From Hungatella sp. UBA7603 (GTDB lineage Bacteria; Bacillota; Clostridia; Lachnospirales; Lachnospiraceae): a stretch of DNA of 64,000 nucleotides. Shown here piece by piece: positions 36,038 through 44,584 of the stretch (its first letter is position 1; every line of letters starts with the position of its first letter). A program made the translations under genes and the position numbers. Location: assembly GCA_002478865.1 (NCBI GenBank), contig DLJZ01000029.1, positions 116,253 through 180,252 on the forward strand. The letters run 5' to 3'. The notes below the pieces were generated by a model. It ran no database searches, had not been told where the DNA came from, and saw only the letters and a program-made list of their open reading frames with translations.

Positions 36038-39000
36038 TTAAACAGTTACATTTTTATCCTTTTTCTTCCGTCTCAAAATAGAGTAGAGTACTGGAAGTAC
36101 CAAAAGGGATAAAAGGGTAGAAGACGCGAGTCCTCCGATATTAACAAGCGCAAGCCCCTGCATCATCTCTCCATTCTCTCCACCTCTAGCAAGAGGAATC
36201 AGAGATAAAATAGCGATTAATGCGGTCATAAGAATGGGGCGGAGACGCGTAAATCCTGCCTCAATAACTGCACTTCTGGTATCCATGGTTTCGTTATACT
36301 GGTTTGCACAATCCACATATAGAATACCAGAGTTTAGAACCGTACCGATAAGCACCAAGAATCCCAAAAGGGAAGTCATACTGATACTTACATTGGTGAT
36401 GAGCATGAGTCCAAAGGCACCAATAAAACTAAATGGAATGGTAGCCATTACCATGAGGGAGAAGATAGGGGATTCAAACTGAGCCGCTAATACAACGAAT
36501 ACAAGGAATATAGCCGTTGCAATAGCAAGGAACAAACCACCAAATTCTTCGGACATGGATTCTGCCTCACTGTTTTGCCCTCTTGTAATGGTATCGGATA
36601 AATACTTTTTAACTACCTGATCATCAATTTCTTTGGTAACTCTTTGTTTGTCTTTCTCTGTCTTAACCTTATCGGTAAAGGAGCCAGTTACAGTAACTTG
36701 GTACTGTTTGTTCTTTCTTGTAATGGTAGACGGGCTATCTTCGTAACCAATAGAAGCGATATCCGTAATTGCTACAGAACCACCTGTCGCATTGGGAACC
36801 ATGATTCCTTCTACTTTATCCAAAGTATCATAGGCATCCTCTGGATATTCCACTTTAACCGATATTTCCTGACCTTCCTTATCAAAGGTAGTGGCCTCGA
36901 CTCCGCTTAACATACTATTAAACATTCCACCTACAGTTACCGGAGCAATCCCTTCTGCTGCGGCTTTAATGGGATCCACCTTTATTTTTACGACTGGTGC
37001 CGCATTTTCAAGGTCAGAATGAACCTTAATAAGCTCTGGACGTGTCGTAAGTTCTGTAACCATTTGGTCTGCTGTAGCTTTTAGGCGGTCAAGCTTTGCA
37101 CCCTTTAAGATAACTTCAAAATCATTTTTACTACCAGAAGACTGCATGCTGGAAGTTGATGTTAAGGTGACATTGCAGTCCGGAAGCTGACCCATTACTT
37201 TCTTCCATTTATTCATGACTTCTCTGGTGCTAAGTTCTCTGTCAGACTTTAAATAAGCAGTCAGAGTTGCATTAGAGGAACTGTCCATACTTACGGCATT
37301 ACCGCCATAGGTTAATGTATAGGATTTTAAATCTTTTTCATCGCTAACTATGGTTTCTATCTGCTTAAGAACCTTATCTACTTCTTCGATTTTAAGGCCA
37401 GGTTTCACTTTTGTAGTGATGGAAATGGTACCTTGGTCTGTCTCAGGCATCAGCTCAAACTTAAGCTTTCCTGCTAGCATAAAGGACCCTACTAAAAGAA
37501 GTACAGCAACAATTAAAACCATTGCCTTTCTATCAAGAAGCTTTCCAATTAACTTCCGGTAGCCATTTTGCAATGCTTTTACAATGCCACCTAGGGGAGA
37601 ATTATGTTTCTCAACAGGACGATATTTGAAATAGCAAAGAGGAACAATGGTCATCGCGGAAATCAGGGATGCCATCATACAAAATACAATGGTGTAGCCC
37701 AAGGGCTTAAATATCTGACCTGTCATACCTGCAAGAAATACAAGTGGTATAAAAACAACACACTTGGTGATGGTACCGCCTAAAATAGACTGAAGCACCA
37801 GCTTGGTACCTTCTACCGCAGAGTACTCATAATCATCGTCTTTATGGATTCGGAAACAACTCTCCAATACAACGATGGAGTCATCAACCATCATACCTAC
37901 ACCGAGAACGATGGCACTCATGGTAATTAAGTTCATAGAAAATCCCATGACAGACATTAGAATGAGGGCGACTAAAATGGATACAGGAATGGAACTACCG
38001 ACAATCAAGGAAGCCTTGATATCTCCAAAGAACAGAAAGATAATGATCATAGAAATAATAACTGCCAGGATCATAGTTTCTAATACGCTGTTTAAGGAAG
38101 CCTGAATCTGATTACTGGTGTCGTCGATGACTACGATATCCAGATTCTTATGTTCTGCTTTTAAAGTATCAATAGTCTTTTTTACCTGCTTTGATACTTC
38201 AACAGCACTGCTCTTTTGCTGCTTGTTGACGGATAAGGTAACGGTATCTTTTCCATTGTATCGACCAATGGCATCTTGATCCTTAACCGTATCACCAATC
38301 TCTGCAATATCTTCTAAGTAAATGGTCTTACCATTTCCAGCTACAACAGGAATTTTCTTAAGCTGCTCCGCAGAATTTACCTCTACGGCTGTACTTACTG
38401 CCAGCTTCCTGTTTCCAACCCCAGTGGTACCTGCCGGATAGGTGAAATCGGCGGATTTAATGGACTGGACAATTGCATTCATATTCAAATGGTACTGATT
38501 TAATTTCTCTGGATTCAAACGGATCTTGATATATCCTTCTCGTCCGCCGTTGGTATCGATGCTTGCGATGGAGGAGATCTTTTCAAATTCCGGAACAATA
38601 TCAGCTTTTACATAATTATAAAGGTTTTCCTGAGTGGTATCATTGACGGCCAGAGACATGACTGGCATGGCACTGATATCTAACTCCATAATGGTTGGTG
38701 TCTTTACATCATCAGGAAGCTTTATGTTATCCATCTTCTTTTTCAAGTCAGAGTATGCCTTATCCATGTTAGTGCCGTATTCGTACTGCAGCATAATAAT
38801 GGATACATTCTCCTTGGAAGTGGACTGAATGTTTTTAATTCCCGATAGAGTTCCTACTTCATTCTCTATGGGCTTACCAATCAAATCATTTACATCTTCA
38901 GGGCTGGCACCCTGATAAATAGTGCTTATGGTAAGAATCGGGTAATTCATCTCCGGAAACAGCTCAAGCTTTGAAGAAAGTACGGAGGATAATCCAAACA

Positions 39001-39067
39001 CGATAAGACAGATAACCACTAAGACTGTGGTAACGGGGCGCTTTAGAGCAAGTTTCGTTATTCCCAT
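36038..39067 (-). CDS. RND-family efflux transporter (AcrB/HAE1-like)
   Basis: Inner-membrane pump of 1009 aa, the usual length. Two pseudo-repeats, each with one membrane helix, a large outside domain and five helices, are visible. The TM4 proton-relay motif GMMVDDSIVVLE contains Asp395 and Asp396. FPEMNYPILTISTIYQGASPEDV opens the first porter domain. Usual partners are a membrane-fusion protein and a TolC channel, both present here, directly coupled (12 nt to the fusion gene). RND pumps occur in clostridia but are less usual than in diderms. Substrate unknown; drugs, bile or fatty acids are possibilities. Confidence 0.93.
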   Translation of the reverse strand: MGITKLALKRPVTTVLVVICLIVFGLSSVLSSKLELFPEMNYPILTISTIYQGASPEDVNDLIGKPIENEVGTLSGIKNIQSTSKENVSIIMLQYEYGTNMDKAYSDLKKKMDNIKLPDDVKTPTIMELDISAMPVMSLAVNDTTQENLYNYVKADIVPEFEKISSIASIDTNGGREGYIKIRLNPEKLNQYHLNMNAIVQSIKSADFTYPAGTTGVGNRKLAVSTAVEVNSAEQLKKIPVVAGNGKTIYLEDIAEIGDTVKDQDAIGRYNGKDTVTLSVNKQQKSSAVEVSKQVKKTIDTLKAEHKNLDIVVIDDTSNQIQASLNSVLETMILAVIISMIIIFLFFGDIKASLIVGSSIPVSILVALILMSVMGFSMNLITMSAIVLGVGMMVDDSIVVLESCFRIHKDDDYEYSAVEGTKLVLQSILGGTITKCVVFIPLVFLAGMTGQIFKPLGYTIVFCMMASLISAMTIVPLCYFKYRPVEKHNSPLGGIVKALQNGYRKLIGKLLDRKAMVLIVAVLLLVGSFMLAGKLKFELMPETDQGTISITTKVKPGLKIEEVDKVLKQIETIVSDEKDLKSYTLTYGGNAVSMDSSSNATLTAYLKSDRELSTREVMNKWKKVMGQLPDCNVTLTSTSSMQSSGSKNDFEVILKGAKLDRLKATADQMVTELTTRPELIKVHSDLENAAPVVKIKVDPIKAAAEGIAPVTVGGMFNSMLSGVEATTFDKEGQEISVKVEYPEDAYDTLDKVEGIMVPNATGGSVAITDIASIGYEDSPSTITRKNKQYQVTVTGSFTDKVKTEKDKQRVTKEIDDQVVKKYLSDTITRGQNSEAESMSEEFGGLFLAIATAIFLVFVVLAAQFESPIFSLMVMATIPFSFIGAFGLMLITNVSISMTSLLGFLVLIGTVLNSGILYVDCANQYNETMDTRSAVIEAGFTRLRPILMTALIAILSLIPLARGGENGEMMQGLALVNIGGLASSTLLSLLVLPVLYSILRRKKKDKNVTV

Positions 39068-39079
39068 ATGGTTGCCCCC

Positions 39080-40237
39080 TTACTGTGCTGCTACAGAAGA
39101 TTCTAACGTGGTTCCCTCTGTCTCAGTCTTGCCTTCTGATGCGGTTTCTTGTGCTGTCTGATTCTCCTTGCTGCCGGCATCGGAAAGGGTTACAACAGAA
39201 CCATCGTACAATTCACTGGTCCACGTAGCAACGATCTGATCGTCAGCCTGAATTCCTTCTTTAATTTCCATAAAGCTGTTATCAGCCAGGCCTACCGTAA
39301 CTGCATTTTTCTTCAGTTTTCCGTCTACATATGTATAGATAAATGGACTTCCGCCCTGATAATAAACACTATCTACTGGTACGGTCATAACATTATCTGC
39401 CTTTTGAGAAATCACGTAAAGCTTAACAGAAGTTCCAGTTGCAAGGGTATTGCCATCTGGAATGGAAGCTTTTACTTTAAATAATCCACTAGCCTGATCA
39501 ATCATGGTGCTTACTTCTGTAATAGCAGCGGAACGGTCGGTTCCATTCTTTTCAAGCTTGATGCTATCTCCTGTCTTAAGTCCGTTTACAATTCGTTCCG
39601 GCACATAAAAGGTGACTGCTTTCCCGCCTTCTCCAGAAATGACACAAAGAACTGTGTTTGGAGAAACCATGTCATGAACCTTTACATTAAAGCTCTCCAC
39701 TCGTCCAGAGATTGGTGCAGTCACCTGGCTGCTTTCCAGCTGAATGTTATAACCAATCTTAGCATTATCATATTGAAGTTTTGCAAGCTGGACTTTGTCT
39801 ACCAAAGACTGATAATCTGCCTCAGCAACATCTCCTGCCTGATAAAGGACAGTCATTCTGTCTAAATTCTTCTTAGCATCCTCATAGCTGACTCTTGCAG
39901 TTTCAGCCGTGATTTTAGCGCTTTCTACCTGCTTTGTATCAATAACGCAAAGCAACTGTCCTGCACTTACCATGTCACCGGTCTGAACTCCTGTGTTCGT
40001 AATCTCACCGCTCCCAAGTGGGGTTACGTAAACAATACTGTCTGGTTCAATGGTTCCAATCAGTTCGCTGCTCAATTGAATATTCCGAGTTTCTGGCTTT
40101 ACGACTGTTACAGCAGGGGGCACTTCTGCTACAATCTCATCTTTATTGCCACCAAGTATTCTCGGAATCATCAGACCTGCCACAGCCAAAATCAGGATTA
40201 CGGCTCCGGCAATTATTACGATCTTTTTCTTTGTCAT
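39080..40237 (-). CDS. Membrane-fusion (periplasmic-adaptor) protein of the RND pump
   Basis: HlyD/AcrA-type adapter of 385 aa. An N-terminal membrane anchor (about 5-26) with no lipobox is followed by the two halves of a lipoyl/barrel-sandwich domain (SIVYVTPLGSGEITNTGVQTGDMVSAGQLL and QVTAPISGRVESFNVKVHDMVSPNTVL) around a helical hairpin (about 115-160), then beta-barrel and membrane-proximal regions. A low-complexity C-tail (Thr/Glu/Ser) ends the protein. Gene order TetR-adapter-RND-TolC-TolC, with 12 nt to the RND gene, defines one tripartite system. Confidence 0.92.
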   Translation of the reverse strand: MTKKKIVIIAGAVILILAVAGLMIPRILGGNKDEIVAEVPPAVTVVKPETRNIQLSSELIGTIEPDSIVYVTPLGSGEITNTGVQTGDMVSAGQLLCVIDTKQVESAKITAETARVSYEDAKKNLDRMTVLYQAGDVAEADYQSLVDKVQLAKLQYDNAKIGYNIQLESSQVTAPISGRVESFNVKVHDMVSPNTVLCVISGEGGKAVTFYVPERIVNGLKTGDSIKLEKNGTDRSAAITEVSTMIDQASGLFKVKASIPDGNTLATGTSVKLYVISQKADNVMTVPVDSVYYQGGSPFIYTYVDGKLKKNAVTVGLADNSFMEIKEGIQADDQIVATWTSELYDGSVVTLSDAGSKENQTAQETASEGKTETEGTTLESSVAAQ

Positions 40238-40260
40238 AATTCACTCCTCATGTCTCATAA

Positions 40261-40881
40261 TCATTTTAAATTCTGTTTACGAATTCCATACTGCAAAAAA
40301 TCTAATTTTTTACGGAAAACTTCCTTAATTTTTTCCTTGTCTTCCGGATGTGCATAATACCACTCAAGACCTTTTCCCATCTCGAAGAAAATTGTAGAAA
40401 TCAACATACCAAAGGTCTCAATGCTTTGATCCTTAAAATCTGACTTATCAATGGATTCATGCATAACCTTAAGCATACAAAATTGTCCTGGAGTAATGTT
40501 GTGACACAAATGATTGGTCACTCCATACATCTGAACACTATCTACAATATTCTTAACTAATTGAAGCATACTTCCATCGTCATAAAGAATACTGTCTTCT
40601 ACAAAAGAATCTATAGTCTTCCAAAGATCCCCATGATTTTTCTTGGCGTTACTTTCCCAAGCAAATTGAAAGTTTTCACCAGCATCTTCAAATATGTACG
40701 CAAGCAAATCATGTTTATCTTCAAAATAAGTATAAAAGCTTCCTCTTGATATACCAGCGTGTTTTATAATTCGATTGATTGAAACCTTTTCAAATGGGAC
40801 CTGGATGAACTCATCCCTGGCCGCTTTTATTATGATTTCCTTTTTTTCCTTCGGAAGGTTATAAAATCGTTCCGTAGGCAT
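40261..40881 (-). CDS. TetR-family repressor of the efflux operon
   Basis: Regulator of 206 aa. ATG 40881 is chosen: GGAGG lies 7 nt upstream, and the 20 residues of the longer frame include that site and part of the promoter leader. N-terminal helix-turn-helix: FEKVSINRIIKHAGISRGSFYTYFEDKHDLL (about 27-57; second half ISRGSFYTYF is the recognition helix). The C-terminal helical domain would bind an effector. It is the first gene of the operon, and an inverted repeat sits within its own promoter, so autoregulation and control of the whole pump operon are strongly suggested. Confidence 0.92.
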   Translation of the reverse strand: MPTERFYNLPKEKKEIIIKAARDEFIQVPFEKVSINRIIKHAGISRGSFYTYFEDKHDLLAYIFEDAGENFQFAWESNAKKNHGDLWKTIDSFVEDSILYDDGSMLQLVKNIVDSVQMYGVTNHLCHNITPGQFCMLKVMHESIDKSDFKDQSIETFGMLISTIFFEMGKGLEWYYAHPEDKEKIKEVFRKKLDFLQYGIRKQNLK

Positions 40882-40930
40882 TTCCTCACCTCCATCTTTC
40901 ATGTCCCTGATATATTTGCGCAATATAAGA

Positions 40931-40970
40931 GGTGACAACATGCCACTTATTATAATGACACGTTGTCACC
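40931..40970. promoter_or_regulatory. TetR operator region
   Basis: The palindrome TGACA-CGT-TGTCA (40956-40968) fills most of the promoter spacer, and a perfect 9-bp inverted repeat, GGTGACAAC (40931-40939) with GTTGTCACC (40962-40970), brackets the -10 box. A bound TetR dimer would block RNA polymerase. Confidence 0.7.
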
Positions 40971-40977
40971 TTGTCAA
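40949..40977 (-). promoter_or_regulatory. Promoter of the TetR-RND-TolC operon
   Basis: Consensus TTGACA (40977-40972), exactly 17 nt, consensus TATAAT (40954-40949) on the minus strand. Left unrepressed this should be a strong promoter. Confidence 0.88.
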
Positions 40978-41014
40978 GAAAGGTTACGTTTATTTAATAT
41001 AATTTCTCAATATT

Positions 41015-41206
41015 TTATTTCTTCTTGTCCAGATGTTCTTTTAATGCCTCATCACTTTCCTCAATCCATAAATCTTCTTCCTCTTCATTAAGCCCAAGAA
41101 AACGGGCGAGGGATTCGGTTGAGCTGCTGCCATTCCATTCATTGATATAATCATCAATATCTTCAAATTCAATCTCACCAGCCAGATATTTTTCCTTAAA
41201 TGTCAT
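41015..41206 (-). CDS. Small acidic protein of unknown function
   Basis: Protein of 63 aa. ATG 41206 has AAGGAG 7 nt upstream; the longer frame to 41305 overlaps gntR and is rejected. Sequence pattern: FKEKYLAGEIEFEDIDDYIN, a Ser-rich turn, then LARFLGLNEEEEDLWIEES, suggesting two short helices with strong negative charge and a helix-turn-helix-like shape in SLARFLGLNEEE. No family is named with confidence. It is the last gene of ispE-gntR-this gene, 16 nt after gntR, so it may modulate GntR or simply be co-transcribed. Confidence 0.72.
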   Translation of the reverse strand: MTFKEKYLAGEIEFEDIDDYINEWNGSSSTESLARFLGLNEEEEDLWIEESDEALKEHLDKKK

Positions 41207-41222
41207 ATACAAACTCCTTTCC

Positions 41223-41897
41223 TTACTCGTGCTCTTTGATATTTCTTGAAACTGTAATTTCCTGATTATCGATATGTTCCCGCATGGCTTCCTTAGCTTC
41301 TTCAACCTTGCGTCCTTTGACAGCCTCTAATATATTATCATGCTCCAGCAATAATATCTGTCGCTTATCTTCATCCTTGATATATTCTAATCGGTAGCGA
41401 TACATCTGCTCCCTTAAATTATTAATCATCTGTATCAGTCTGTCATTGCAGGTCCCTTTATAGATGACATCGTGATATGCTTCATCTGTCTCTGCAATTT
41501 CCATAGGATTTCCGTTTAATACAGCATTTTTAAATTCTTCCTGTCTCTGCTCCAGCTCATCTACCGCATCTGGAAGCATACGCTGGCAAGCCAGTTCAAT
41601 GGCCAGTTCCTCTAAGGATCTGCGGACCTCTAAGACATCTCTTAAGCTTTTTTCAGAAATCTTTGCTACCTCAGCACCCTTTCTTGGGATCATGAGGACT
41701 AGTCCTTCCAGTTCAAGCTTACGGATGGCTTCCCTTATAGGAGTACGGCTAACTCCGAGGCGGTCAGCAAGCTGAATTTCCATCAGTCGCTCTCCTGGTG
41801 CCAGTTCTCCTTTTAAAATCGCCTGTCTTAGCGTGTTGAAAACCACATCACGTAGCGGCAGATACTCATTCATATTGACCTTTAAATCATTGCCCAT
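41223..41897 (-). CDS. GntR-family (FadR/FCD subfamily) transcriptional regulator
   Basis: DNA-binding protein of 224 aa. N-terminal winged helix (about 10-75: GELAPGERLMEIQLADRLGVSRTPIREAIRKLELEGLV) and a C-terminal FCD domain with putative metal ligands in DEAYHDVIYKGTCND and REHIDN. ATG 41897 follows AAGGAGG and lies 11 nt inside the end of ispE. FCD proteins sense small organic acids; the ligand is unknown. Autoregulation through a site upstream of ispE is possible. Confidence 0.9.
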   Translation of the reverse strand: MGNDLKVNMNEYLPLRDVVFNTLRQAILKGELAPGERLMEIQLADRLGVSRTPIREAIRKLELEGLVLMIPRKGAEVAKISEKSLRDVLEVRRSLEELAIELACQRMLPDAVDELEQRQEEFKNAVLNGNPMEIAETDEAYHDVIYKGTCNDRLIQMINNLREQMYRYRLEYIKDEDKRQILLLEHDNILEAVKGRKVEEAKEAMREHIDNQEITVSRNIKEHE

Positions 41898-42792
41898 TGG
41901 TAACCTCCTTGGTATTATAAAAATTGGTTAAATAGACCTGTTTCACCAGACCTTTGCTTTTACCGTAACGCAGTTCTTCATAAGCGTTCTCCGCTGCCTT
42001 GGGGCTTACAAATATGCCAAACACCGTAGGACCGCTTCCGCTCATCAATGCATTTACAGCTCCAAGCTCCTTTATTTTTTCCTTAATCTGTTCGATGACT
42101 GGATATTCCTTTATAGTGACCGTCTCTAAAACATTTCCAAGGCGCTGGGACACCTGATGGATGTTGTGACTTTTAATGGCCTCTATGATTCCGTCAATAT
42201 CTGGGTGGTCCTCAGCCTTAAGCCCTTCCAGATTAAGATTATCATAAACAAATTTGGTAGATACGCCCACAGCAGGTTTTGCAATCAATACCTGACATTG
42301 AGGCATATCTGGTAGAGGGGTAAGAACCTCACCAATTCCTTCTGACAATGCAGTTCCCCTTAATATGCAGTAGGGAACATCTGCACCAATTTTAACGCCT
42401 CGTTTCATAAGCTCTTCTCTGCTAAGTCCAAGCTGAAACATCTTATTCACTCCAAACAGTACGGCTGCCGCATCGCTACTGCCTCCTGCCATTCCAGCGG
42501 ATACCGGTATGAACTTTTTTAAAGTAATCCGGATTCCGTGAGAAACATGAAACTCATCCATTAAGAGCTTCGCCGCTTTGTATACCAAATTGTTCTCATT
42601 CACTGGTAAGTAAAACAAATTGGTAACAATCTCAATGCCTGGTGTTTCCTTTAAGTAAATATCGATCTTATCGTAAAGGCCCACAGTCTGCATGATCATG
42701 CGAACATCGTGGTATCCGTCTTCCCGTCTCCGCAAAACATCAAGCCCCAGATTAATTTTTCCATATGCTTTTAATCCCAGATGTCTTATCAT
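41887..42792 (-). CDS. ispE: 4-diphosphocytidyl-2-C-methyl-D-erythritol kinase
   Basis: GHMP-family kinase of about 301 aa in the methylerythritol-phosphate isoprenoid pathway; it phosphorylates CDP-ME. ATG 42792 (MIRHLGLKAYGKINL) is chosen although its GAGGG site is 11 nt away; a TTG two codons upstream is possible. The N-terminal KINL motif, PVSAGMAGGSSDAAA (about 96-110, ATP-binding glycine loop) and the C-terminal MSGSGPTVFG are complete. The presence of ispE shows the MEP rather than the mevalonate route. Overlaps gntR by 11 nt. Confidence 0.93.
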   Translation of the reverse strand: MIRHLGLKAYGKINLGLDVLRRREDGYHDVRMIMQTVGLYDKIDIYLKETPGIEIVTNLFYLPVNENNLVYKAAKLLMDEFHVSHGIRITLKKFIPVSAGMAGGSSDAAAVLFGVNKMFQLGLSREELMKRGVKIGADVPYCILRGTALSEGIGEVLTPLPDMPQCQVLIAKPAVGVSTKFVYDNLNLEGLKAEDHPDIDGIIEAIKSHNIHQVSQRLGNVLETVTIKEYPVIEQIKEKIKELGAVNALMSGSGPTVFGIFVSPKAAENAYEELRYGKSKGLVKQVYLTNFYNTKEVTNGQ

Positions 42793-42839
42793 AGGCAAAC
42801 AGCCCTCTCTTTTGTATAGATTGTTTTTTTGCGTTTTTT

Positions 42840-42862
42840 TGTATACAGTATTTAGTATATAC
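42840..42862. promoter_or_regulatory. Possible GntR operator upstream of ispE
   Basis: TTGTATACAG followed by TAGTATATACC, an imperfect symmetric pair containing the GTATAC core often seen at FadR-type sites. Lies about 48-70 nt upstream of the ispE start, in the promoter region of the operon containing gntR. Confidence 0.35.
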
Positions 42863-42936
42863 CCAAACTTGGAAAAGTACAAGCGTTATTCTTTTAACAT
42901 GAGAGCAGGTGAAATTCATGAAAATTTTTCTCAAAT

Positions 42937-42974
42937 AAAAAGGACTCCAGCAGTCATACTGCGGAGCCTTTTTT
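42937..42974. terminator. Terminator of the small alarmone synthetase gene
   Basis: Stem AAAAGG-CTCC-GCAGT / ACTGC-GGAG-CCTTTT with two single mismatches, a 3-nt loop and A/T runs on both sides, 11 nt after the stop codon. Confidence 0.82.
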
Positions 42975-42985
42975 CTCTAATTCTC

Positions 42986-43564
42986 TTATAAAAAATCTTC
43001 CATCGCTTCTTCCATTGCCTTTAAATCAGAGGCATAATCCTTAAATGCATCCTCGGCTTCGCATTCCTTTTTCCCTTTATAGCAGATTCTATGCTCCATG
43101 CTGGCCCATAAATCCATGGACATGGTACGAAGTTGAATCTCCACCGGGTAGTACTCCATTCCATCTGTATGATAGACTGGAACACCGAATACAATGTGAT
43201 AGCTCCTATAGCCATTGGCCTTTGGTTCTCTAATATAGTCGCTTTCTTTTATAATTACAATATCGTTCTGCTTTTTTAAAAGGCTTACTACCGCATAGAT
43301 ATCTCTTACAAAGTAACAGATAATACGAATTCCTGCGATGTCCGTCAAATAATCCCTGGAGGAATCTGTACTGATCTCATATCCGTTAATTTGAAGCTTC
43401 TTCTCTATGCTCTCCTTTTGCTTAATCCTATGCTGAATGTGATGAATGGGATAATTTTGATACTTTCTTCTATAATCCTGATTCAGTACATCCACTCTGA
43501 CCAGAATATTCTTAAGCGCATCTTCATATGGCTGGACAAAGCATAGGTACTCTTCTTCGGTCAT
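42986..43564 (-). CDS. Small alarmone synthetase (RelA/SpoT synthetase domain only)
   Basis: Cytoplasmic (p)ppGpp synthetase of 192 aa related to RelQ/YjbM and RelP/YwaC. ATG 43564 with GGAGG 6 nt upstream is preferred to the TTG at 43582. RIKQKESIEKKL, DIAGIRIICYF, YIREPKANGYRSYHIVF and VEIQLRTMSMDLWASMEHRI form a complete synthetase domain; no hydrolase, TGS or ACT region is present. It transfers pyrophosphate from ATP to GDP or GTP under wall or starvation stress. Monocistronic. Confidence 0.92.
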   Translation of the reverse strand: MTEEEYLCFVQPYEDALKNILVRVDVLNQDYRRKYQNYPIHHIQHRIKQKESIEKKLQINGYEISTDSSRDYLTDIAGIRIICYFVRDIYAVVSLLKKQNDIVIIKESDYIREPKANGYRSYHIVFGVPVYHTDGMEYYPVEIQLRTMSMDLWASMEHRICYKGKKECEAEDAFKDYASDLKAMEEAMEDFL

Positions 43565-43657
43565 ATTCCACCTCCCTGGCAATTCCTTATCACGGAAATT
43601 AAGTATAACCTTTTTTTGTGTCTAACTGGTGTACAAACTATGAATTAGAAGAAGGGC

Positions 43658-44410
43658 TTAATCCTGCTTTTCATCTTCTTCTTTGGTAGGGTTTTCATCA
43701 CCCTTTGCCAAAAGTATGCTGTTTACTGGAACCTCTTCATCATAGAAAAGTGGTTTCAGATCATCCGTAGGCTCTTCGGTTTTAGGCATGTACTGTTCAA
43801 AAACCGGAGACAGAATATAAGAATTTATAAATGCAAGGATAGGAAATCCAAATAACATAAAAATCATGAGTACAGGAGGTACTACGAATACAAATCCCAT
43901 AACAATGAGTGCTACATTAATCACAATCATTCCGATGGTACGGAATAAATGGCGTAAGGACATAAAAAATGCATTAAAAAAGGTTTTCTTTACTGTATTA
44001 AAAAATCTGGACTGAAGTGGGAAGATGTACATAAATACCGCAGCATAAACAATGGCCAAGGCTAAAAATACAGTCAACATCACAGTCTTTATCGTGCCGG
44101 AACCAGTGAATAATCTAGCAAAGAAATACAGATCCACTCCTAGGATTGCACCAATTGCCAAAAGCACCAGCCAAATCGCAGTAGCCTGTTTGAAATTCTC
44201 CTTAAATGATTTAAAAAAGGATCGAATGGTGTAACCGTCATCATCCCTTGCAAGCTTCAGCGTCACATAATAAACGGCTGTTGTGGATGCTCCGATGGTG
44301 AATATCGGTATACTGAATACAAGCCACAAAATATTTAATAGGATCAAATCTCCGAATTTGCCTATAAAGCGCCACACCGGATTATCATAATTAAAAAAAC
44401 CAGATAGCAT
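43658..44410 (-). CDS. DUF624 (YesL-like) integral membrane protein
   Basis: Membrane protein of 250 aa with five or six hydrophobic segments. The opening MLSGFFNYDNPVWRFIGKFGDLILLNILWLVFSIPIFTIGAS (split: FFNYDNPVWRFIGKFGDL, LWLVFSIPIFTIGAS) is typical of DUF624/YesL. The C-tail is acidic. In Bacillus and Lachnospiraceae yesL genes are often next to polysaccharide uptake loci; here the neighbours are not carbohydrate genes, so no function is proposed. AAGGGG precedes the ATG. Confidence 0.85.
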   Translation of the reverse strand: MLSGFFNYDNPVWRFIGKFGDLILLNILWLVFSIPIFTIGASTTAVYYVTLKLARDDDGYTIRSFFKSFKENFKQATAIWLVLLAIGAILGVDLYFFARLFTGSGTIKTVMLTVFLALAIVYAAVFMYIFPLQSRFFNTVKKTFFNAFFMSLRHLFRTIGMIVINVALIVMGFVFVVPPVLMIFMLFGFPILAFINSYILSPVFEQYMPKTEEPTDDLKPLFYDEEVPVNSILLAKGDENPTKEEDEKQD

Positions 44411-44584
44411 ATGTCATACCCCTTCTCTCTTTAGCGTCAAATGTCATTATAGCGGATTTACTAATAAAAATCAAACATTCTTATTTATTTCATGGAAAAT
44501 TTATAGTTTATTCTTAAATAACTCCCGGTAATATGATATAATCAATAAATAATTTGGAAAATGATAAAAAAAAAGGAGCGCATC

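Noticed and set aside
36234..38105. Several plus-strand frames inside the RND gene
   Set aside because: Shadows of biased codon usage in a membrane protein; no ribosome sites and no domain pattern.
42692..42991. 99-aa plus-strand frame upstream of ispE
   Set aside because: Runs antisense through the ispE start and a terminator; no start signal.
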